Of a stretch of DNA of 64,000 bases, positions 53,827-63,984 are shown in pieces. Position 1 is the first letter of the stretch. Each line of letters opens with the position of its first letter. The position numbers and the translations under genes were made by a program. The DNA comes from Jiella flava (lineage in GTDB: Bacteria; Pseudomonadota; Alphaproteobacteria; Rhizobiales; Rhizobiaceae), in NCBI RefSeq assembly GCF_017349315.1, contig NZ_JAFMPP010000005.1, forward strand, positions 124,001 through 188,000, given 5' to 3'. Below the pieces are notes generated by a model. The model was not told where the DNA came from and ran no database searches. It saw only the letters and a list, made by a program, of their open reading frames with translations.

Positions 53827-53856
53827 GCGGCCTCAGGGAGGGCCGCCGCGTTTTTG
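53827..53856 (+). terminator. Intrinsic terminator between convergent genes
   Basis: GCGGCC (53827-53832) and GGCCGC (53841-53846) form a 6-bp stem with an 8-base loop, then CGCGTTTTTG. It lies 16 bases after the permease stop and directly before the stop of the convergent GSCFA gene. Confidence 0.5.
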
Positions 53857-55845
53857 TCACCGATCGAGGGCGGCTTCCTCACATTCGACCTCGACGAATT
53901 TTTCGGCGGCGCGCTTGAAGGCTTCGTTGGCGTCGCCTTGGTTCTGCGGCGGCGCCTGAACCGGGGCGTTTTGAGCGCGGGTGTCGGTGGCGTGTTTCAG
54001 GAACAGGCGCATGACATGCGACACGCCGTTCTCGGTGACGTTGCGCAGATCCCCGGCATAGTAGGCGCCGCGATTGAAGGCGCCGGTGATGATCTCGTAG
54101 GACGGGAAATAGTGGACGTTGGCGTGGCCCTCGTCGAGGGTCTGGGCGGCGACGCGCAGCACCGATTTGGAATAGGTGGTGGCCGACAGCACGTGCTGAT
54201 CGGGCGCCGCGGTCGCCATCAGCGGCACCGGCGAGACGGTGAGAACGATCTCGGCCTTGGGGTTGACCCGCTTCAGATAGGCGATGACCGCCTCCATGTC
54301 GGCGACGACATCGGCGACCGGCTGGTTGTAGAATTCGTAGCGCTCGGGGTCGAAGGTTCCGCCCTCGACGCCCGGGCAGAGCGGGAAGACGGCGCCATCG
54401 GCCTTTGAGCGCCAGCATTCGGTCAGGCCGAGGGTGAAGACGAAGACGTCGAGGGATTGGAACATCGCGCGCACGATCGCCAGATGCTGGGCGCGATCGG
54501 CCATCATCTCCTCGACGGAGACGAAATTGCCGGGCTGGATGGCGGGGCGGAACGGATCGCGGACGGTGCCGTCGGGATCGATCCATGCGGCCTCGCTGGG
54601 GGTGAACTCCCCTTCCGCCCGTTCGATCAGCTGGCGGAGCTGGCGGGCGGTGTAGACATTGCCGTATCGCGCCGAGAAGGTGCCGTAATTGTTGGCCCTG
54701 CGGATGGGCTCGGGAATGATCGGATGGCCGTCTTCGGCGACGTAGTAGAGGAAGCCGGACTTCTGCAGATGCCGGGCGATATGCTGGGCAAAGCAGCTGC
54801 CGGCGGTGGCGACCCGGGTCTGCGGCCCGATCTTGAGATCGAAGCCGGTGACGGGATCAACCTCGCTCGCGGCCGGCTTGGCGACGGACCGCTTCCAGAA
54901 GGCGGTATCGGGAAGATGGCGATAGGGATGGTCCGTCTTGGCTATGGCGAATCCTTTGAATTCGTGATTGCGTTCAACTCGGCGAGCAGCTGCTGAATGA
55001 CGAAAGCGCCATAGCCTGCATTGGCTTAGCTGGCGTCCGACCCGTAACAACCCGGCGCCAGAAACCCGTCGGAATCTTGCGCCTCTTTGGGGCCGAACAG
55101 GAACTGTTGCGCTCGATTCCGCCAACAGCTGCTCGACCACGAGACCACCGTAGGCGACATTTGCGTGGCTGGAGTCTCGGCCGTAATAGGCCGGCTCCAG
55201 AAACCCGTCCGCATTTCGCGTACCCTCCGGATTGGGCAGGAACTTGACGCCGATCTCCGCGCAAAATTCGGTGAGGGTCCGCTGTTGCAACTCCCACAAC
55301 TTGAGCCGCACCGGCGCCGGCGTCACGCCGACATTCTCGATGCCGGCCTCGCGGAACGGTGTCTCGGCACCGCGCAGGATATGGTCCTCGTCCGCCTTCG
55401 GCGCCGGCGCTGCCAGGCAGAATGTCGGGGCCCGAGAATGCTGGATGAAACTCTGCATCAGCTCGCCATAATATCCCTGCCGCAGAAGGTCGCGCAGGTA
55501 GGAATATATCATCGACGAAGGGAGGATCTCGGACGATTGGTCGGTCGGCGCTTGCGCCATGCCGGGAACCTGGATGTCGAAGGCGCGCGGATGCTGCATC
55601 AGGCCGATCGTATTATATTGATTGCCACGTAGGGCGAGGACGAGTGCATCGGCCGGGGTCAAGCGCCCAATGGCTTTGCGAATATCTTCCACCGCGACAT
55701 ATTCATCCATAAAGGCCTTGTCTGACCTGGCGGGTCGCATCAGTGTGAACTTGGTACCGTTCACGACATTCTGGTGATTTCTGAGCGCAGCGCGGATCGC
55801 GTAGATATGGCTATCGCCAACGATCAGAATGTTTTTGCCCTGCAT
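53857..55845 (-). CDS. SGNH + GSCFA domain protein, copy 1 (rearranged linker)
   Basis: A 662-residue protein. The N-terminal domain (about 1-255) starts MQGKNILIVGDSHIYAIR, with GDSH as an SGNH-hydrolase-like block; the C-terminal GSCFA domain (about 305-620) has VATAGSCFAQHIARHL and FTLGLTECW. GSCFA proteins are SGNH-like and often near polysaccharide genes; a role in polysaccharide esterification is possible. Start 55845 is preceded by AAGGAAG. Between the domains, about 50 residues (from VPVRPQRGA to NHEF) are an out-of-frame reading of a duplicated module. The C-terminal half is almost identical to copy 2. It could be functional or a chimera on its way to decay. Confidence 0.78.
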   Translation of the reverse strand: MQGKNILIVGDSHIYAIRAALRNHQNVVNGTKFTLMRPARSDKAFMDEYVAVEDIRKAIGRLTPADALVLALRGNQYNTIGLMQHPRAFDIQVPGMAQAPTDQSSEILPSSMIYSYLRDLLRQGYYGELMQSFIQHSRAPTFCLAAPAPKADEDHILRGAETPFREAGIENVGVTPAPVRLKLWELQQRTLTEFCAEIGVKFLPNPEGTRNADGFLEPAYYGRDSSHANVAYGGLVVEQLLAESSATVPVRPQRGARFRRVSGAGLLRVGRQLSQCRLWRFRHSAAARRVERNHEFKGFAIAKTDHPYRHLPDTAFWKRSVAKPAASEVDPVTGFDLKIGPQTRVATAGSCFAQHIARHLQKSGFLYYVAEDGHPIIPEPIRRANNYGTFSARYGNVYTARQLRQLIERAEGEFTPSEAAWIDPDGTVRDPFRPAIQPGNFVSVEEMMADRAQHLAIVRAMFQSLDVFVFTLGLTECWRSKADGAVFPLCPGVEGGTFDPERYEFYNQPVADVVADMEAVIAYLKRVNPKAEIVLTVSPVPLMATAAPDQHVLSATTYSKSVLRVAAQTLDEGHANVHYFPSYEIITGAFNRGAYYAGDLRNVTENGVSHVMRLFLKHATDTRAQNAPVQAPPQNQGDANEAFKRAAEKFVEVECEEAALDR
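54966..55205 (-). repeat. Partial tandem duplication inside GSCFA copy 1
   Basis: The segment 54966-55070 matches 57411-57515 of copy 2 closely (GCGTTCAACTCGGCGAGCAG.. onward), while 55117-55205 is the original, more diverged version of the same module. The inserted module, read in its own frame, contains a TAA (55026-55028); the long frame avoids it by reading another frame. Confidence 0.7.
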
Positions 55846-56301
55846 GGTCTTCCTTGATTTTCCGACCCCGCGGGTCTCACGATTCAGAGCCGTCGAACCG
55901 TAGCCGGTCATATTTCGATTCCGCAGATTTTCGGTTGGATGATGTCTGCTGCGGGACTGTATGTCGGCGGTGAAACGATCACTGCAATTGTTCAAGCATG
56001 CCTTTATTGCCAGTGCCGCACGTCTGAATGAGCGCTGAGCGGATGCCCTCGCATTTTGCCTTGCATCGAGTTTTGGGCTGATGTTCGAGCCGGAAGACAG
56101 CAACGTCCGGGCCTTTGGGCTGTGAGGAAACATGACAAGCCAAGCTTCGAGATTCGGCGCGGTCCTCGCCCGGCGTCGCTCGTCCCTGAGCACGGCCATC
56201 AGATCATGGGCAAAACGGCTCGCGGGTAAAGCGGTCTTCTCGCAACGAGCCGCCTTCGGCGAGCATGCCGTGTCGACCAGCAACGTCCCCATGCCCTCGT
56301 T
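55846..56301. other. Spacer between the two GSCFA genes
   Basis: The reading frame of copy 1 happens to stay open through this stretch, but the sequence shows no domain and the strong ribosome site at the 55845 start argues against coding. Apart from a promoter that must drive copy 1, nothing is recognised. Confidence 0.5.
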
Positions 56302-57386
56302 TCACCGATCGAGGGCGGCTTCCTCGCATTCGACCTCGACGAATTTTTCGGCGGCGCGCTTGAAGGCTTCGTTGGCGTCGTCTTTGTCCTGCGGCGGCGC
56401 CTGAACCGGGGCGTTTTGAGCGCGGGTGTCGGTGGCGTGTTTCAGGAACAGGCGCATGACATGCGACACGCCGTTCTCGGTGACGTTGCGCAGATCCTCG
56501 GCATAGTAGGCGCCGCGATTGAAGGCGCCGGTGATGATCTCGTAGGACGGGAAATAGTGGACGTTGGCGTGGCCCTGGTCGAGGGTCTGGGCGGCGACGC
56601 GCAGGACCGATTTGGAATAGGTGGTGGCCGACAGCACGTGCTGATCGGGCGCCGCGGTCGCCATCAGCGGCACCGGCGAGACGGTGAGAACGATCTCGGC
56701 CTTGGGGTTGACCCGTTTCAGATAGGCGATGACCGCCTCCATGTCGGCGACGACATCGGCGACCGGCTGGTTGTAGAATTCGTAGCGCTCGGGGTCGAAG
56801 GTTCCGCCCTCGACGCCCGGGCAGAGCGGGAAGACGGCGCCGTCGGCCTTTGAGCGCCAGCACTCGGTCAGGCCGAGGGTGAAGACGAAGACGTCGAGGG
56901 ATTGGAACATCGCGCGCACGATCGCCAGGTGCTGGGCGCGATCGGCCAGCATCTCCTCGACGGAGACGAAATTGCCGGGCTGGATGGCGGGGCGGAACGG
57001 ATCGCGGACGGTGCCGTCGGGATCGATCCAGGGGGCCTCGCTGGGGGTGAACGCCCCTTCCGCCCGTTCGATCAGCTGGCGGAGCTGGCGGGCGGTGTAG
57101 ACATTGCCGTATCGCGCCGAGAAGGTGCCGTAATTGTTGGCCCTGCGGATGGGCTCGGGAATGATCGGATGGCCGTCTTCGGCGACGTAGTAGAGGAAGC
57201 CGGACTTCTGCAGATGCCGGGCGATATGCTGGGCAAAGCAGCTGCCGGCGGTGGCGACCCGGGTCTGCGGCCCGATCTTGAGATCGAAGCCGGTGACGGG
57301 ATCAACCTCGCTCGCAGCCGGCTTGGCGACGGACCGCTTCCAGAAGGCGGTGTCGGGAAGATGGCGATAGGGATGGTCCGTCTTGG
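56302..57386. repeat. Near-identical 1,085-bp direct repeat (with 53857-54941)
   Basis: The GSCFA-encoding halves of the two paralogues align with a constant offset of 2,445 bases, no gaps and only scattered substitutions. Identity ends abruptly at 54941/57386, while the N-terminal halves are much more diverged. Confidence 0.85.
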
Positions 57387-58149
57387 TCATCAGTTCCCTT
57401 TGGGAGCATGCGATTGCGTTCAACTCGGCGAGCAGCTGCTGAATGACGAAAGCGCCATAGCCTGCATTGGCATGGCTGGCGTCGGGCGCGTAGTAGATCG
57501 GTGCCAGAAACCCGTCTGCATTTCGCGTACCCTCCGGATTGGGCAGGAACTTGACGCCGATCTCCGCGCAGAACTCGGCGAGGGTCCGCTGTTGCAACTC
57601 CCACAACTTGAGCCGCACCGGCGCCGGCGTCACGCCGACATTCTCGATGCCGGCCTCACGGAACGACGGCTCGGCGCCGCGCAGAATATGGTCCTCGTTC
57701 GCCTTCGGCGCCGGCGCTGCCAGGCAGAATGTCGGGGCTTGGCTGCGCGTCGCGAGATCCTGCATCAATCGACCGTATCCTTGTCGCAGAAGGTCGCGCA
57801 GGTAGGAATATATCATCGACGAGGGAAGGATCTCGGACGATTGGTCGGCCGGCGCTTGCGCCATGTCCGGAACCTGGACGTCGAAGGGGCGCGGATGCTG
57901 CATCAGGGCGAGTGAGTTATAGTGGTTGCCACGCAGGGCGAGGACGAGCGCATCGATCGGGGTCAAGCGCGCAATGGCTTTGCGAATATCTTCCACCGCG
58001 ACATGGTCGCCTGCCGTGCTGCTATCCGGCTTGACCGGTCCCATCAGCGTGAAACTGACGCCGTTTACGACATTCTGGTGATTTTCGAGCGCGGCGCGGA
58101 TCGCGTAGATATGGCTATCGCCAACAACCAGTATATTTCCACCCTGCAT
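56302..58149 (-). CDS. SGNH + GSCFA domain protein, copy 2
   Basis: A 615-residue paralogue of copy 1 with an undisturbed linker (VIQQLLAELNAIACSQRELM). The N-terminal SGNH-like domain begins MQGGNILVVGDSHIYAIRAA; the C-terminal GSCFA domain begins near TKTDHPYRHLPDTAFWKRS. No signal peptide or membrane segment is visible, so it is probably cytoplasmic. The reading frame stops at the same relative site as copy 1. The upstream 400 bases are A+T-rich and should hold its promoter. It may modify a surface polysaccharide or lipid (inference). Confidence 0.82.
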   Translation of the reverse strand: MQGGNILVVGDSHIYAIRAALENHQNVVNGVSFTLMGPVKPDSSTAGDHVAVEDIRKAIARLTPIDALVLALRGNHYNSLALMQHPRPFDVQVPDMAQAPADQSSEILPSSMIYSYLRDLLRQGYGRLMQDLATRSQAPTFCLAAPAPKANEDHILRGAEPSFREAGIENVGVTPAPVRLKLWELQQRTLAEFCAEIGVKFLPNPEGTRNADGFLAPIYYAPDASHANAGYGAFVIQQLLAELNAIACSQRELMTKTDHPYRHLPDTAFWKRSVAKPAASEVDPVTGFDLKIGPQTRVATAGSCFAQHIARHLQKSGFLYYVAEDGHPIIPEPIRRANNYGTFSARYGNVYTARQLRQLIERAEGAFTPSEAPWIDPDGTVRDPFRPAIQPGNFVSVEEMLADRAQHLAIVRAMFQSLDVFVFTLGLTECWRSKADGAVFPLCPGVEGGTFDPERYEFYNQPVADVVADMEAVIAYLKRVNPKAEIVLTVSPVPLMATAAPDQHVLSATTYSKSVLRVAAQTLDQGHANVHYFPSYEIITGAFNRGAYYAEDLRNVTENGVSHVMRLFLKHATDTRAQNAPVQAPPQDKDDANEAFKRAAEKFVEVECEEAALDR

Positions 58150-58560
58150 ATTTTATCTCTTGATTTTTCGGGATATTTTCTCGCAGCTCCTTAATTTTTT
58201 TACTGCTTAAAATCTATAATCATTTGCATCGATATTTATTTCTCTCGCCTTATTAAATGTCGATAGCTGCCAATTTCCACAGAATTTAGGGCATCACGTC
58301 TGGATATGCTTCCAATCTCGCGAGGCAATCCTTCTATTATAGTCGATTTAGGATCGCGCGGGGAACCCACCTCATTTGGCCATTTGGACGCACGGGCTGT
58401 GCCGCCAAGCGGTCTTGTTTCCGCTTCGAAGGTCGGTCGGATTCTCGGAATTGTTGATCGTACCTTAATACAGAGGGCGGCGAATTAATCCCGAGCGGAT
58501 CTGAAAAGGCCCGCTGCGCCTGGCATCGTGCGGCGTTGCGGCCGCACGCCATCGCCCCTT
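58150..58560. other. A+T-rich spacer upstream of GSCFA copy 2
   Basis: The segment 58150-58260 is strikingly A+T-rich for this genome and includes TATAAT-like words on both strands, suitable for the copy 2 promoter. A 60-codon plus-strand frame (58306-58488) has no recognisable similarity. No other feature is seen. Confidence 0.5.
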
Positions 58561-60381
58561 TCAGCTATCCATTTTCAGGGCGGCGATGAAGGCTTCCTGG
58601 GGGATTTCGACCTTGCCGAACTGGCGCATGCGCTTTTTGCCTTCCTTCTGTTTTTCCAGAAGTTTGCGTTTGCGCGTCGCGTCGCCGCCGTAGCACTTGG
58701 CGGTGACGTCCTTACGCAACGCCGAAATGGTTTCGCGGGCGATCACCTTGCCGCCGATCGCCGCTTGGATCGGGATTTTGAAGAGGTGCTGGGGAATCAG
58801 CTCTTTCAGCTTTTCGCACATCGCCCGGCCGCGCCGCTCCGCCTGCGAGCGGTGGACCAGCATCGACAGGGCGTCGACCGGCTCGGCATTGACGAGGATG
58901 CTCATCTTCACGAGGTCGCCCTCGCGATAGTCCGTCATCTGATAGTCGAAACTGGCATAGCCCTTGGAGATCGATTTCAGCCGATCGTAAAAATCGAACA
59001 CCACTTCGTTGAGCGGCAGCTCATAGGCGACCATCGCCCGCTTGCCGACATAGGAGAGATCGGTTTGCACACCGCGCCGCTCCTGGCAGAGCTGCAAAAT
59101 GTTGCCAAGATAGTCGTCGGGCGTCAGAATCGTCGCCTTGATCCACGGCTCTTCGATATGATCGATCCGCACCACGTCCGGCATGTCGGCCGGATTGTGC
59201 AGCTGGGTCACCGTGCCGTCGGTGAGGCGAATATCGTAGACCACCGAGGGGGCGGTGGCGATCAGGTCGAGGTCGAACTCGCGCGACAGCCGCTCCTGGA
59301 TGATTTCCAGATGGAGGAGGCCGAGAAAGCCGCAGCGAAAGCCGAAGCCGAGGGCGGCCGAGGATTCCATCTCGAAGGAGAAGCTCGCGTCATTCAGCCG
59401 GAGCTTGCCCATGGCGGCGCGCAGATCGTCGAAATCGGCCGCATCGACCGGGAAGAGGCCACAGAACACCACCGGCTGAGCCGGCTTGAAGCCCGGCAGC
59501 ATCGCGGCGGTCTGCCGCTTGTCCTCGGTGATGGTGTCGCCGACGCGGGTGTCGGCAACCTCCTTGATCGAAGCGGTGATGAAGCCGAGCTCGCCCGGAC
59601 CGAGCGCTTCGACCTGGACCATCTTGGGGGTGAAGACGCCGACCCGGTCCACCGGATATTTGGCGTCCGTGCCCATCATGCGGATGGTCTGGCCCTTTTT
59701 CAATTCGCCGTCGATGATCCGCACCAGGACGATGACGCCGAGATAGGCGTCGTACCAGCTGTCGACCAGCATCGCCTTCAACGGCGCGGCGCGGTCGCCC
59801 TCCTTCGGGGCCGGCAGGCGGGTGACGATCGCTTCGAGGACGTCATCGATGCCAAGGCCGGATTTGGCGGAAATCATCACCGCCTCGGAGGCGTCGAGGC
59901 CGATCACCTCCTCGATCTGCTCCTTGACCTTGTCGGGCTCGGCCGCTGGCAGGTCGATCTTATTCAGAACCGGCACGATCTCGAGATCGTTGTCGAGGGC
60001 GAGATAGACATTGGCGAGGGTCTGTGCCTCGACGCCCTGGGCGGCGTCGACGACGAGCAGCGCGCCCTCGCAGGCCGACAGCGAGCGCGACACCTCATAG
60101 GCGAAGTCGACATGGCCGGGCGTGTCGATCAGGTTGAGAACGTAAGTTTCACCGTCCCTGGCGACGTAGTGCAGGCGGACGGTCTGGGCCTTGATGGTGA
60201 TGCCGCGCTCGCGCTCGATATCCATCGAGTCGAGCACCTGATCCTTCATTTCGCGGGTGTCGAGGCCCCCGGTGTTCTGGATCAGGCGGTCGGCAAGGGT
60301 CGACTTCCCGTGGTCGATATGGGCGACGATCGAGAAGTTGCGGATGCGCGAAAGCGGCGTGTTTGCGGGCATGGTGCTCAT
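58561..60381 (-). CDS. lepA: Elongation factor 4 (LepA) GTPase
   Basis: LepA is a ribosome-bound GTPase that helps translation under stress. The 606-residue protein has the G1 loop AHIDHGKST, the switch region, DTPGHVDF and NKIDLP of translational GTPases, EF-G-like domains III and V, and the LepA-specific C-terminal domain ending in basic residues ([15 protein letters not shown]). Starts at 60381 and 60372 are both possible. Full length and intact. Confidence 0.97.
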   Translation of the reverse strand: MSTMPANTPLSRIRNFSIVAHIDHGKSTLADRLIQNTGGLDTREMKDQVLDSMDIERERGITIKAQTVRLHYVARDGETYVLNLIDTPGHVDFAYEVSRSLSACEGALLVVDAAQGVEAQTLANVYLALDNDLEIVPVLNKIDLPAAEPDKVKEQIEEVIGLDASEAVMISAKSGLGIDDVLEAIVTRLPAPKEGDRAAPLKAMLVDSWYDAYLGVIVLVRIIDGELKKGQTIRMMGTDAKYPVDRVGVFTPKMVQVEALGPGELGFITASIKEVADTRVGDTITEDKRQTAAMLPGFKPAQPVVFCGLFPVDAADFDDLRAAMGKLRLNDASFSFEMESSAALGFGFRCGFLGLLHLEIIQERLSREFDLDLIATAPSVVYDIRLTDGTVTQLHNPADMPDVVRIDHIEEPWIKATILTPDDYLGNILQLCQERRGVQTDLSYVGKRAMVAYELPLNEVVFDFYDRLKSISKGYASFDYQMTDYREGDLVKMSILVNAEPVDALSMLVHRSQAERRGRAMCEKLKELIPQHLFKIPIQAAIGGKVIARETISALRKDVTAKCYGGDATRKRKLLEKQKEGKKRMRQFGKVEIPQEAFIAALKMDS

Positions 60382-60598
60382 GGTCCGCGATATAAAGAGA
60401 GTTAACCTGTCTTGGAAGCGTCAGAATTCGCGTTAGGGGGGAGATTTTGCCGCAAAATTTGACCGCCGGGTGCCCGGTCACTGCACAAAATGACGGGGCG
60501 GGCGCATTCGACCGGTGGCTGAGACGGACGATGAAGGCCGTGGATTGCCGCTGGAGGTGCGCCGGCGGCCGCGATACGGCTTGATCGCCGCGCCCGGC

Positions 60599-61117
60599 TC
60601 AGCGCACGGCAAGCGCTGCGCGGGCCGTTGCCGACTGGCGGTGATGGGTGTGGCAGATGGCAATGGCCAGCGCGTCGGCGGCGTCGTCCGTTTCGAAATG
60701 CGCCTTCGGCATCAGCACCTTGACCATCATATGGATCTGCTTCTTTTCGCCGTGGCCGACGCCGATCACCGCCTTCTTCACCGCGTTCGGCGCATATTCG
60801 GCGACCGGCAGGCCGGCGAGCGCCGGCACCAGAAGCGCGATCCCGCGGGCCTGGCCGAGTTTCAGCGTGGCCACCGCGTCCTTGTTGACGAAGGTCTGTT
60901 CGACAGCGGCTTCGTCCGGCCGATGGCCATGGATGACCGCCGAGAGGCCCTCATGCAGTTGGCAAAGGCGTGAGGCGAGGTCGGCCTTGGCATCGGAGGT
61001 CACGGTGCCGCTGGCGACGAAGCGTAGCGAATTGCCGAGGGTCTCGACGATCCCCCAGCCGGTGCGGCGCAACCCCGGATCAATCCCGATGATGCGGATC
61101 GGAACCTCCATCAGCAT
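60599..61117 (-). CDS. ruvC: Holliday junction endonuclease RuvC
   Basis: RuvC resolves Holliday junctions with RuvAB. The 172-residue protein has the RNase H-like fold with catalytic acidic residues in [16 protein letters not shown], in [11 protein letters not shown] and in the C-terminal [13 protein letters not shown]. Start 61117 (MLMEVPIRI) has GAGG about nine bases upstream and gives the normal length. ruvA and ruvB are not adjacent in this window. Confidence 0.95.
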   Translation of the reverse strand: MLMEVPIRIIGIDPGLRRTGWGIVETLGNSLRFVASGTVTSDAKADLASRLCQLHEGLSAVIHGHRPDEAAVEQTFVNKDAVATLKLGQARGIALLVPALAGLPVAEYAPNAVKKAVIGVGHGEKKQIHMMVKVLMPKAHFETDDAADALAIAICHTHHRQSATARAALAVR

Positions 61118-61189
61118 CTGTACCAGCCTCTCTCTACCCGAATCGTCGCCGATTGGACAGACGAAACGTGAACAAAAGGGAAATGGGGC

Positions 61190-61212
61190 GATGCGTCTGA
61201 AGGGATGCACGA
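61190..61212. repeat. Degenerate hairpin of the repeat family
   Basis: GATGCGTCTGAAGGGATGCAC resembles the second hairpin of copies C and E. It lies in the ruvC upstream spacer. Confidence 0.4.
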
Positions 61213-61295
61213 GGCGGGACGTGTCGACGCCGTTTCGCTGATGCTTGGCTTGCTCGTGAAGCCGAAGAAGGCGGTGCGATCTGATGGACCTTGTT

Positions 61296-62459
61296 CTACG
61301 ACTGCAGGGGGCCCTTTCGGCTTGTCAGCAGCGCGTCGCCGGCGGCCTTACAGCCTCGCTTGGCCCAGTATCCGGCAATCAGGCGAAAGGCATGGTCTTC
61401 GCCGAGCGGATGCGCTTTCGAAATGCGAGACAGGGGCGCTTGGACCGTCTGCAAACAGCCGTCGCGCAGCCTGGCATTCCACTCCGGGACAAGCAGGGCG
61501 ATGTCTTCGACAAGCGATTTGTCGGCGCTCGCAAAGATGTCGCCGATATTCGACCAGTCTTTTTGAATCTGCGGGGCGTCCGCCATGCTCTGGTCTGGCA
61601 TCTTCAGGTCTGGAAATGCCAAATTCATTTGTTTCACATAATCGCGGCTGGCATGTGCCGCAAGCGCGGCAGCCTCGGCACATAATTTCGGTTTGGTTCC
61701 AAATAATACTGGCTGATTCAAATTGACAAAGAAATTGAATAAATGGCCGCGTGCATCGGAGAAATGCTGGGGATTTTTCGCCGAATCTCGATTGATCTTT
61801 TGGAGGACCATGATTTGCTCGGCGGACAGGGAGGTGTTGTCGCGATTGTTCGGCAGCGTCAGCCCGTCGAGGTCGAACAAATCGCGGATCACCGTCTCGA
61901 AATCGCGGACAACGCTGTGATCGGGAAAGCGGGAGGGGTCAAAGAGGCGAACATCGAGCGAGGCGACGCGCGCTTCCCTCTGCCACGCTTGAAGCATGCT
62001 CAAAGTATCCCTGTTCGGGCGGCTGGGAGGCTCAACGGTGTGAACCGTCTTCAGGCGCTGTTGCTGGGCCGACAGATATCTGGAGACGGGCGGTCGGACA
62101 TAGGCGATGACGTCGATCCGCTTCACGCTCGGCATGGCGTCTAGAAACAGGTCGAGTACGCGCGACGGATCCGATCGGATGAACGTCTCGGCCGAAAGGA
62201 TTGCACGGCCGAATTTCGGGGACTCGCGTTGGATGTCCGCCATCAATGCGAACTGGCTCGGTTTGAGATCCTCGGAGTCCAGCTTTCCGATTGTTTCTCC
62301 GATCAGGACGATCGATCGACTGTGACCGCCGCCGCGGCGATGGGCACGATAGAGGATATCCTTCGCTGCAAGCTCGTGTGCGTGGTCATAGAGCGACGTT
62401 TGAATGGATGTGCTGCCGCATTTCGCATCCCCGATGTGGATGACGAGATGATGGACCAT
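61296..62459 (-). CDS. Sulfotransferase-like protein
   Basis: A 387-residue protein with two features of PAPS-dependent sulfotransferases: a 5'-phosphosulfate-binding-like loop [16 protein letters not shown] near the N-terminus and a 3'-phosphate-binding-like [15 protein letters not shown] near residue 140. GGAGAG precedes the start. No signal peptide is seen. Such enzymes sulfate glycans or lipids in rhizobia, but the acceptor is unknown. Parts of the gene are A+T-richer than neighbours. Confidence 0.72.
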   Translation of the reverse strand: MVHHLVIHIGDAKCGSTSIQTSLYDHAHELAAKDILYRAHRRGGGHSRSIVLIGETIGKLDSEDLKPSQFALMADIQRESPKFGRAILSAETFIRSDPSRVLDLFLDAMPSVKRIDVIAYVRPPVSRYLSAQQQRLKTVHTVEPPSRPNRDTLSMLQAWQREARVASLDVRLFDPSRFPDHSVVRDFETVIRDLFDLDGLTLPNNRDNTSLSAEQIMVLQKINRDSAKNPQHFSDARGHLFNFFVNLNQPVLFGTKPKLCAEAAALAAHASRDYVKQMNLAFPDLKMPDQSMADAPQIQKDWSNIGDIFASADKSLVEDIALLVPEWNARLRDGCLQTVQAPLSRISKAHPLGEDHAFRLIAGYWAKRGCKAAGDALLTSRKGPLQS

Positions 62460-63153
62460 TCATCTCTCCAGTGCGAAGTTAAATTTTTCGACGGCCGGCC
62501 GTTTGACGCTGCTGAGATGCCGAGTGGGACAAAGCGGAATCTGGATTTTAAACGATAATTTTATCAACGATTTCATGATATTCCGTAGAGTCTGATAGGA
62601 ATTTTCAGCGGATCAAATCTCTCTGAGATAACGATTGGTCTGTGATAATCGAGGATTGTCATTGATTCTGATCTGTCGGTCAAGTTGTAGATTGAAAATC
62701 CTTGCGGAATTTTGTGATATATATTTGATATAATTGGAAAAATAGACGAAGTATTCTGCTTTTGTTCCGCGGTCTCCATCGGGGGTTTGGCGTCTGCCGC
62801 TGCGGAGGACATGACGTGTTCCTCTCGCGCCTTTGGGATGAGGGCCAACATGGCGTTTCCGGGGGGGGGTCTTCAGGATTTGGCGTGCGGTGGCGCCGTG
62901 ACGGTTGACGCCCTTGGTCGGACTGCGGGTAACAAGCCGGGTCAGGCAGAAGGCGACACAAGCGGCGGACAATCCTGCCAGCGACGCGTAAGCGTCTGGC
63001 CGTGACCGCCGCCGCGGCCTTCGTGTTCTCAAAATCAGAACGCAAGTTGCAAATTTTGCCGCTTGTCAGAACGCGACGTCTTGCGCAGGCTGATCAAAAT
63101 GGCGGCGATACGATCAACTGGCGCATTTTTGTGCGGTGCAAAAGGATTGTGGA
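62460..63153. other. A+T-rich spacer with poly-G tract
   Basis: From 62470 to 62760 the DNA is distinctly A+T-rich. A minus-strand frame of 92 codons (62573-62851) has no recognisable similarity; a run of nine G (62861-62869) lies just upstream of its ATG. No confident gene, RNA or repeat was found. The part before 63154 should hold the promoter of the DUF3100 gene. Confidence 0.45.
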
Positions 63154-63984
63154 ATGCACAGAACTCTTCCGTTCCAGCATCTCGTGCTTCACGCGCTCGT
63201 CGTCGTGATCGTCATGATTGCCGAGGCAATCGGCATCCTCAAAATTCCGATTGGCTTCGGCGCAGTGATCCTTCTGCCGATCCTTTACGCTTTCGCGATG
63301 GGGATCGCCATCAATCCGGCGATCTTCAAGGCGACCGGAAAATTGCTGAAGGCGCCGGGGACGAAGCTCGCCGGAACCATGATCACGATTGCGATCATGC
63401 CGTTCATCGCCAAATTTGGAACCACCGTCGGACCGAAGATCGCAGAGGTCGCCGCCGCCGGGCCGGCGTTGATCCTTCAGGAGCTTGGCAATCTCGGCAC
63501 GATCTTCATTGCCTTTCCTCTCGCGGTCTTCGTCTTCGGGATGGGGCGAGAAGCGATCGGCGCAAGCTACTCCATCGATCGCGAGCCCAATCTGGCCGTG
63601 ATCGCTGACAAATACGGGCTGAACAGCCCCGAGGGCGCTGGCGCCATGGGCGTCTACGCCACCGGCACCTTGATCGGCACCTTCGTCTTCGCCTTGCTGC
63701 CGCCTCTCATCCATTCCTTGGGGCTGTTCGATGTGCGGGCCCTGGCCATGTCCTGCGGCGTCGGTTCCGGCAGCATGCTGGCCGCCTGCACCGGCGGTCT
63801 CGTTGGCGTGGTTCCCGATCAGAAGGAGGCGATCTTGGCACTGGCGGCCGCCAGCAACATCCTCACCTATGCCACCGGTCTTTATGCCGCGGTCTTCCTG
63901 GCGCTTCCGCTGACCGAATGGCTCTACAAGACATCGCGTCCCGGCACGGCGTCGGGCGATCTCGTGAAAGGAGCGGCGAAATGA
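63154..63984 (+). CDS. DUF3100 family membrane protein
   Basis: A 276-residue integral membrane protein with about eight hydrophobic segments: LVVVIVMIAEAIGILKIPIG first, then a central MGREAIGASYSIDREPNLAV loop and SCGVGSGSMLAACTGGLVG. This matches the DUF3100 family as I remember it; function unknown, probably transport. Start 63154 is preceded by AAGGA. The stop overlaps the start of the next gene (ATGA at 63981-63984), so the two are co-translated. Confidence 0.75.
   Translation: MHRTLPFQHLVLHALVVVIVMIAEAIGILKIPIGFGAVILLPILYAFAMGIAINPAIFKATGKLLKAPGTKLAGTMITIAIMPFIAKFGTTVGPKIAEVAAAGPALILQELGNLGTIFIAFPLAVFVFGMGREAIGASYSIDREPNLAVIADKYGLNSPEGAGAMGVYATGTLIGTFVFALLPPLIHSLGLFDVRALAMSCGVGSGSMLAACTGGLVGVVPDQKEAILALAAASNILTYATGLYAAVFLALPLTEWLYKTSRPGTASGDLVKGAAK

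Noticed and set aside
53857-56292. 811-codon reading of GSCFA copy 1
   Set aside because: The first 149 codons lack similarity, and a good ribosome site precedes the domain start at 55845, matching copy 2.
58528-60405. 625-codon plus-strand frame opposite lepA
   Set aside because: Antisense shadow of lepA; composition is typical of complementary frames of high-G+C genes.
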